Source of the DNA: UBA3775 sp964584255
Lineage (GTDB): Bacteria; Bacillota; Clostridia; Lachnospirales; Lachnospiraceae
Direction: 5' to 3'
Assembly (NCBI GenBank): GCA_964584255.1
Contig: CAZOZM010000006.1
Location: 1 to 64,000, forward strand
DNA: 64,000 nt
A program made the translations under genes and the position numbers. Below are positions 60,301 to 64,000 of this stretch, one piece after another. Under the pieces are notes generated by a model that searched no databases, was not told the DNA's origin, and was given only the letters and a program-made list of their open reading frames with translations. Every line of letters starts with the position of its first letter. Position 1 is the first letter of the stretch.

Positions 60301-61010
60301 ATCCATATGCTCATGATGAGGTGCCTGTAAAGTATTCGGTTTCAGAGCTGAAACATGAGGCAATGGAGGCATATCTGAATGAGGTTTCGGATGAAATAAA
60401 AGCCGTAAGTATGTTTCCTGAGAATACGGGAGATAATAAGCCGAATGCAGGAGCCAGAAGAGGTACGCTTATGCATTTATTCATGGAACATGCGGTTAAG
60501 AATAAATGCCGTGGCAGAGAAAATCTGGAAAAACTTCTTCAGAGAATGATTTCGGATGAAAAGGTTTTGCCGGAAGAGGCGAAGCTTATTTCGATTGACA
60601 AGGCAGCGGCATTTATGGAAAACTCCATTGCGGAAAGGATGCTGTGTGCTGCCGAAAGGGGAGAACTGTTTTTAGAGAATCCGTTTGTATATGGGATAAA
60701 GGCATGCGAACTGAAACCGGAATTATATCAGTCGGATGAAAGAATTCTTATCCAGGGCGTGATTGATGCGTTTTTTATCGAGAATGATGAAATTGTAATC
60801 CTGGACTATAAAACGGACAGGGTATCAGAGGGCGAAAAACTGGTAAGAATGTACGAAAAACAGATGGAGTTGTATGCACAGGCGTTGAGCAATATTCTTA
60901 AAAAAAGAATAAAAGATGTAATTCTGTATTCATTTTCTTTGGAAAAAGGTATAGAATGTAAAAATGTGGTAAAAAAACTCAGAAAGGATATTGATGTACA
61001 AACAAAATGA
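57321..61010 (+). CDS. addA: ATP-dependent helicase/nuclease subunit A
   Basis: A 1229-residue UvrD-type helicase with a C-terminal nuclease. Motifs: SEDQKRVIYAP (Q motif), Walker A SAAAGSGKTTVLV, Walker B IMIDEYQDSN, VGDVKQSIYRFR, ENYRS, MTIHKSKGLEYPVV, VALTRARQK, and nuclease EIVILDYKTDRV. An in-frame start lies upstream at 57297 inside addB, but ATG 57321 follows AAAGGA and matches the family N terminus. The gene ends with ATGA shared with the lipid kinase gene. Confidence 0.96.
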   Translation: MAIEFSEDQKRVIYAPVSNILVSAAAGSGKTTVLVNRITEHIRDTDNPLDVGRMLIVTFTKNAASLMRERIYEAIEKECEKNPEDRRMQAQLSRVAYADIMTIDRFCLRIVKSYFYAIESDANFRICDEDESKLYINQSIEEVFRKKYEEKENGFIRLCECYGNEKNDNTVKEAVKNLMKACESHPWPEKFLKEVSSLYENDRDFDESELAAEILEYGKRIAKDCYNLNQSAVKISETAEGCDKYTEVLEKDADIIAGFLHADRYSKFRNFLKSEKWPKLPTVRKNSGVSENDQERIKSIRKSYKDAYDKLEKGLFSHETDAISTENEYAHPYITELVNLTSEVIREYTERKKKHGVCTFSDVSHMALRIICSQEADGSIVPSRYAEEISEKYDEIMIDEYQDSNRIQEFILMSVSGERKGRPNVFMVGDVKQSIYRFRMAEPELFMEKYDSYTEDGDKYRLICLKENYRSQKAVVECVNDVFEAAMTEEFCGIDYDDNAVLRQGAAYEGYDGAPGSESEMNVLLYEKGMEKEDRQRLMAKTMALRIKDLMESGDVPVLDKSGYRPLKYGDIVILVRSMKGIASVLAEVLQDEGIPVSVATNRGYYKTREIGIILSYLRILDNPYQDTDMAAVLFSYIGGLSVEEMALLKIYEKSSTGESGRMYLWDIAEKYIESEKADEELTAKLRKFHDVYCELKEKKSYVSLYDLLLEIYEKTGFYSYVGILPAGEKRKANLDMLLKKTGTYEKNNESGLEGYLSYVDRLIKYDIDSGEADISDGIDSVSIMTIHKSKGLEYPVVILADMDKEFNFNEARNPFTVQANKGVGIKLINTENRTQLKTVQKEYLDMFCKTETIAEEIRILYVALTRARQKLIMYSVCESEEDASFNQETLEKCFSKWLIEAESSEKRLSFNYLVGAKEYDDLVMPVFLRKTGFAEKDTAREYSSGGLKLSIIMADEVLERIAEECAESCKDTVEAPAATADYQEIERYFAYVYPYAHDEVPVKYSVSELKHEAMEAYLNEVSDEIKAVSMFPENTGDNKPNAGARRGTLMHLFMEHAVKNKCRGRENLEKLLQRMISDEKVLPEEAKLISIDKAAAFMENSIAERMLCAAERGELFLENPFVYGIKACELKPELYQSDERILIQGVIDAFFIENDEIVILDYKTDRVSEGEKLVRMYEKQMELYAQALSNILKKRIKDVILYSFSLEKGIECKNVVKKLRKDIDVQTK

Positions 61011-61921
61011 GAAAACGTTTGCTTTTTGTATATAATCCCAATGCTGGAAAGAAAAAGATTAAAACCCTGCTTGCCGACATTATTGCTCATTTCTGTGATG
61101 ATGATATTGAGGTAATTGTCAGTCCCACCAAAAAGAGGGGGGATGCTACCGAACGTATTATCGAATACGAAAAAGATGAAGAATGTTATATAATCGCCTG
61201 CTCGGGAGGTGACGGAACGCTTCATGAGGCCGTAAACGGTATGATGAGAAGGGAAAACAAGGTACCTATCGTTTATATACCGACAGGCAGTACCAATGAT
61301 TTCGGTGCCAGTTTAAACATTCCTAAAAATATGATAGAAGCATCCAAAATGGCAAAATACGGTACGCCGTTTGAATGTGACGTCGCATCATTTAATGATG
61401 AGTATTTTGTATATACGGCATGTTTCGGTCTTTTTACGGAGACCAGTTATGCAACTCCTCAGAACCTCAAAAACGTACTCGGTCATTTCGCATATATATT
61501 AAACGGAGCAACAGAACTTAAAAAGATTCAAAAATACGAGATGACAGTTGAGTATGATGGTAAAATTGTAGAAGGAAATTTCATATTCGGAATGGTGTCT
61601 TCATCTTCGTCAATCGGTGGTTTTAAGGGGCTTTCCAAGGATAATGTGCTTTTTGATGACGGATATTATGAACTTCTGCTTATACGTGACGGAAAGCTCT
61701 ATGAACTTCCGGCACTCATAAATGACATATTAAGAGGCAGTTTCACAAGTGAAAACGTGATATATGATCGTGTAAAAAACGTAAGATTTATATCGGAAGG
61801 TGCAGTTGCCTGGTGCCTTGACGGTGAATACGGCGGAAACATAAAAACAGCAGAAATAAATGTTGTTCATAAGGGTGTTACTCTTATGATACCTCCGACG
61901 GAACCGGAAGAAGAGGCATAA
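61007..61921 (+). CDS. Diacylglycerol/lipid kinase family protein (YegS/DgkB type)
   Basis: A 304-residue soluble kinase of the DAGK catalytic family. Motifs: N-terminal FVYNPNAGKKKI, nucleotide loop SGGDGTLHEAVNG, and PTGSTNDFGASLNI; the C-terminal part has WCLDGEYGG. It phosphorylates lipids such as diacylglycerol in the membrane lipid cycle. It overlaps addA by 4 nt (ATGA), indicating translational coupling, although the functions differ. The exact lipid substrate is unknown. Confidence 0.9.
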   Translation: MRKRLLFVYNPNAGKKKIKTLLADIIAHFCDDDIEVIVSPTKKRGDATERIIEYEKDEECYIIACSGGDGTLHEAVNGMMRRENKVPIVYIPTGSTNDFGASLNIPKNMIEASKMAKYGTPFECDVASFNDEYFVYTACFGLFTETSYATPQNLKNVLGHFAYILNGATELKKIQKYEMTVEYDGKIVEGNFIFGMVSSSSSIGGFKGLSKDNVLFDDGYYELLLIRDGKLYELPALINDILRGSFTSENVIYDRVKNVRFISEGAVAWCLDGEYGGNIKTAEINVVHKGVTLMIPPTEPEEEA

Positions 61922-61938
61922 TTAAATATACAGTGTCT

Positions 61939-61968
61939 GACCGGTAAGTATTTATTGATTTACCGGTC
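61939..61968 (+). terminator. Possible terminator of addBA-lipid kinase
   Basis: GACCGGTAA (61939-61947) and TTACCGGTC (61960-61968) form a perfect 9-bp stem. The following AATTTTGG has only four T residues, so termination may be weak. Confidence 0.6.
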
Positions 61969-62047
61969 GAATTTTGGTATATTTATACTGATTTATGATG
62001 TCCTCGGCAGACAAATACAGCGGGGATTTGCTTTATAAGGAGGAAAT

Positions 62048-63526
62048 ATGTTATTTGCAGGTGTAGATTTAGGAACTTCTTCAGTAAAGATGCTTCTTAT
62101 GAATGAAGAAGGAAAAATTTTGAATATAGTATCGAATGAATATCCTTTGTATTTTCCAAAGACAGGATGGAGTGAGCAGAATCCTTCGGATTGGTGGAAT
62201 GGCTTTAAGAAAGGCATGAAGGAACTTATAAAGGGATTTGATGCGAATGATTTATGCGGAATAAGTTTCGGAGGACAGATGCATGGTCTTGTCATACTCG
62301 ATGAAAATGACAATGTATTGAGACCTGCAATTCTTTGGAATGACGGAAGAACAATTAAAGAGTGTGATTATTACAATAAAACCATAGGCAGGGAAGTTAT
62401 TTCAGGATACACCGGAAACATGGCATTTACCGGTTTTACGGCACCTAAGCTTTTATGGGTTCGCGAGAATGAGCCTGAAATATTCAACAAAATCGCAAAG
62501 ATCATGCTTCCTAAAGATTATCTTGCATATATGCTTTCCGGAGTACATTGTACGGATGTTTCGGATGCGAGCGGTATGTTGCTTTTTGATGTAAAGAACA
62601 AATGCTGGTCGGAAGAAATGTGCGAACTTACCGGAATTAAGACATCACAGCTTGCAAGGGTTTTTGAAAGTTATGAATGCGTGGGAACAATCAGGAAGGA
62701 TGTAGCTGAAGAACTCGGACTTCCTGAAAGTGTTAAGATTATTGCTGGAGCCGGAGATAATGCAGCAGGAGCAGTGGGTACAGGTACACTTTCCCATGGA
62801 ATGTGCAGTGTAAGTCTCGGAACAAGCGGTACGGTATTCATTGCAACTGATGATTATGCGGTAGATCCTGCAAATACAATGCATACTTTTGCTCATGCTA
62901 ATGGCAAATATCACTTCCTTGGATGTATGCTCAGTGCTGCTTCTTCAAACAAGTGGTGGATGGATGACATAATCGGAACAAAGGATTATTCGGCAGAGCA
63001 GGAAAACATAAAGGTACTTGGAAAAAACAGCGTATACTACCTTCCATATTTGATGGGAGAAAGAACTCCTCATAACAATCCAAATGCAAGAGGTGTTTTT
63101 GCCGGTCTTTCACTTGATACAAAGAGGGAAGATATGACACAGGCAGTAATGGAAGGCGTAAGTTTTGCATTGCGTGACAGCCTCGAAATTGCAAGAAGCT
63201 TTGGTGTTGAGATTACCAGAATAAGAGCAATCGGAGGAGGAGCAAAGAGCAATCTCTGGTGCAGAATTCTTGCAAATGTAATGAATGTAAAGGTTGATAA
63301 GATTAATTGTGAGGAAGGTCCGGGATACGGTGCTGCAATTCTTGCGGCAGTAGGATGCGGAGTATACAAGGATGTTTCCGAAGCGGCAGACAAATTTATA
63401 AAAGTTGTTGAAACAATTGACCAGGATGAAGAAACGGTTAAGGATTACGAAAAGAGATATCGTGTCTTTAGAGAGATTTATCCGGCAATGGTTCCGGTTT
63501 TTGACAGAATCGTTGAAACGGAATAA
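62048..63526 (+). CDS. xylB: Xylulokinase (FGGY family)
   Basis: A 492-residue carbohydrate kinase. It begins MLFAGVDLGTSSVKMLLM, the phosphate-binding motif of FGGY kinases, and continues with GISFGGQMHGLV, ILWNDGRT, LPKDYLAYMLSG and, in the C-terminal half, AAGAVGTGTLSHGM and IRAIGGGAKSNLW. The GGQMHG signature with ILWNDGR is typical of xylulokinases, which phosphorylate D-xylulose for the pentose phosphate pathway. AAGGAGG precedes the ATG. No xylose isomerase or transporter gene is next to it in the window, so related substrates are possible. Confidence 0.9.
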   Translation: MLFAGVDLGTSSVKMLLMNEEGKILNIVSNEYPLYFPKTGWSEQNPSDWWNGFKKGMKELIKGFDANDLCGISFGGQMHGLVILDENDNVLRPAILWNDGRTIKECDYYNKTIGREVISGYTGNMAFTGFTAPKLLWVRENEPEIFNKIAKIMLPKDYLAYMLSGVHCTDVSDASGMLLFDVKNKCWSEEMCELTGIKTSQLARVFESYECVGTIRKDVAEELGLPESVKIIAGAGDNAAGAVGTGTLSHGMCSVSLGTSGTVFIATDDYAVDPANTMHTFAHANGKYHFLGCMLSAASSNKWWMDDIIGTKDYSAEQENIKVLGKNSVYYLPYLMGERTPHNNPNARGVFAGLSLDTKREDMTQAVMEGVSFALRDSLEIARSFGVEITRIRAIGGGAKSNLWCRILANVMNVKVDKINCEEGPGYGAAILAAVGCGVYKDVSEAADKFIKVVETIDQDEETVKDYEKRYRVFREIYPAMVPVFDRIVETE

Positions 63527-63580
63527 CTTATTAAAGAATTAAATGCCGGGATTTTTTTCGTCGGAGGAACGGGTATATAA

Positions 63581-64000
63581 ATGGAGATTTATAACGGCTT
63601 TGCATCTTATTATGATGCGTTTATGGATGATATTCCCTATGACAGATGGAGTGATTATATAGGTCAGCTTTTAAACAAAAGAGGATTGAAAAGCGGTCTT
63701 GTATGTGAATTGGGATGCGGAACCGGTGAGATAACGATACGTCTCAGAAAGCAGGGCTTTGATATGATAGGCCTTGATATTTCGGAAGACATGCTTATGA
63801 TGGCACGGGATAAAATGTATGATGAAGAAATTACCGATATCATGTTTACACATCAGGATATGAGGGATTTTGAGCTGTATGGAACGGTAGATGCATTTGT
63901 ATCGGTATGTGACAGCATAAATTATATAACCGACTATGACGAGCTGACGGAAGTTTTCAGACATGTAAACAATTATCTGGAAAGGGACGGCATCTTCATT
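63581..64000 (+). CDS. Class I SAM-dependent methyltransferase (partial, cut by window end)
   Basis: The first 140 residues of a methyltransferase start at ATG 63581, after CGGAGG. The SAM-binding motif I is clear: VCELGCGTGEITIRL, followed by GFDMIGLDISEDMLMMA (motif II region) and later VSVCDSINYI. The N terminus YNGFASYYDAFMDDIPYDRW is typical of small-molecule methyltransferases of Firmicutes. The frame continues past position 64000, so length and substrate cannot be judged. Confidence 0.9.
   Translation, partial: MEIYNGFASYYDAFMDDIPYDRWSDYIGQLLNKRGLKSGLVCELGCGTGEITIRLRKQGFDMIGLDISEDMLMMARDKMYDEEITDIMFTHQDMRDFELYGTVDAFVSVCDSINYITDYDELTEVFRHVNNYLERDGIFI

Noticed and set aside
1..64000. 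Search for CRISPR arrays, insertion sequences, phage genes and toxin-antitoxin pairs
   Set aside because: No regularly spaced repeats, transposase, integrase or typical small toxin genes are visible in the window.

Overview
The window looks like a chromosomal segment of a gut Lachnospiraceae-type Firmicute (Clostridia). This rests on moderately AT-rich DNA, strong GGAGG-type ribosome binding sites, a T-box in front of pheST, AddAB instead of RecBCD, VanR/VanS-like signalling, a bile-salt hydrolase and a lipoprotein GH5 glucanase. The genus is not resolved. No phage, insertion sequence, integrase or CRISPR array is visible. Nearly all genes run on the plus strand; the exceptions are a GntR regulator, a ThuA/epimerase pair, a PHP phosphoesterase and a small anchored protein.

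Layout. 0.15-5.3 kb: a GntR/UTRA regulator diverges from a nucleoside-salvage operon (udp, nupC, deoB, deoC), with matching operator-like sites at both promoters. 5.4-10.2 kb: an SLC13/ArsB-like permease behind a structured leader, then a solute-binding lipoprotein translationally coupled to a hybrid histidine kinase. 10.3-15.2 kb: MATE exporter, LysR regulator, bile-salt hydrolase and cardiolipin synthase, a plausible bile-stress neighbourhood. 15.3-18.8 kb: a PAS-GGDEF(degenerate)-EAL-PAS-PAS protein and an unrecognised membrane protein. 19.0-24.5 kb: GH5 glucanase lipoprotein, a TAXI-type TRAP transporter and a VanZ-like protein. 24.6-26.2 kb (minus): ThuA-like protein and sugar-phosphate isomerase/epimerase behind a hairpin-rich leader. 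26.4-30.3 kb: T-box(Phe)-pheS-pheT. 30.5-36.4 kb: VanR/VanS-like two-component system, a second VanZ protein, a small membrane protein and a long M29-type aminopeptidase. 36.4-41.1 kb: purE-purM-purN-purD and a CAP/SH3 lipoprotein. 41.2-48.7 kb: clpC, radA, a lipoprotein with an M14 carboxypeptidase fold whose catalytic residues are lost, DUF58 and DUF4129 proteins. 48.8 kb: tRNA-Trp. 49.2-53.4 kb: nrnA, tgt, yajC, a PHP phosphoesterase (minus), a TIGR04086-type membrane protein and a probable 6S RNA. 53.4-64 kb: a small anchored protein (minus), addB-addA-lipid kinase operon, a xylulokinase and a methyltransferase cut by the window end.

How the genes work together. Nucleoside uptake, phosphorolysis and deoxyribose breakdown form one catabolic unit under a GntR regulator. 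The hydrolase, exporter, regulator and cardiolipin synthase could form a bile response. Most of the rest is housekeeping (Phe-tRNA synthetase, purine synthesis, ClpC, RadA, Tgt, AddAB). The items most worth a second look are the M14 pseudoenzyme next to DUF58/DUF4129, the SBP-coupled hybrid kinase, two structured 5' leaders that match no riboswitch I recognise, and the 6S-like RNA whose terminator lies inside an opposing gene.
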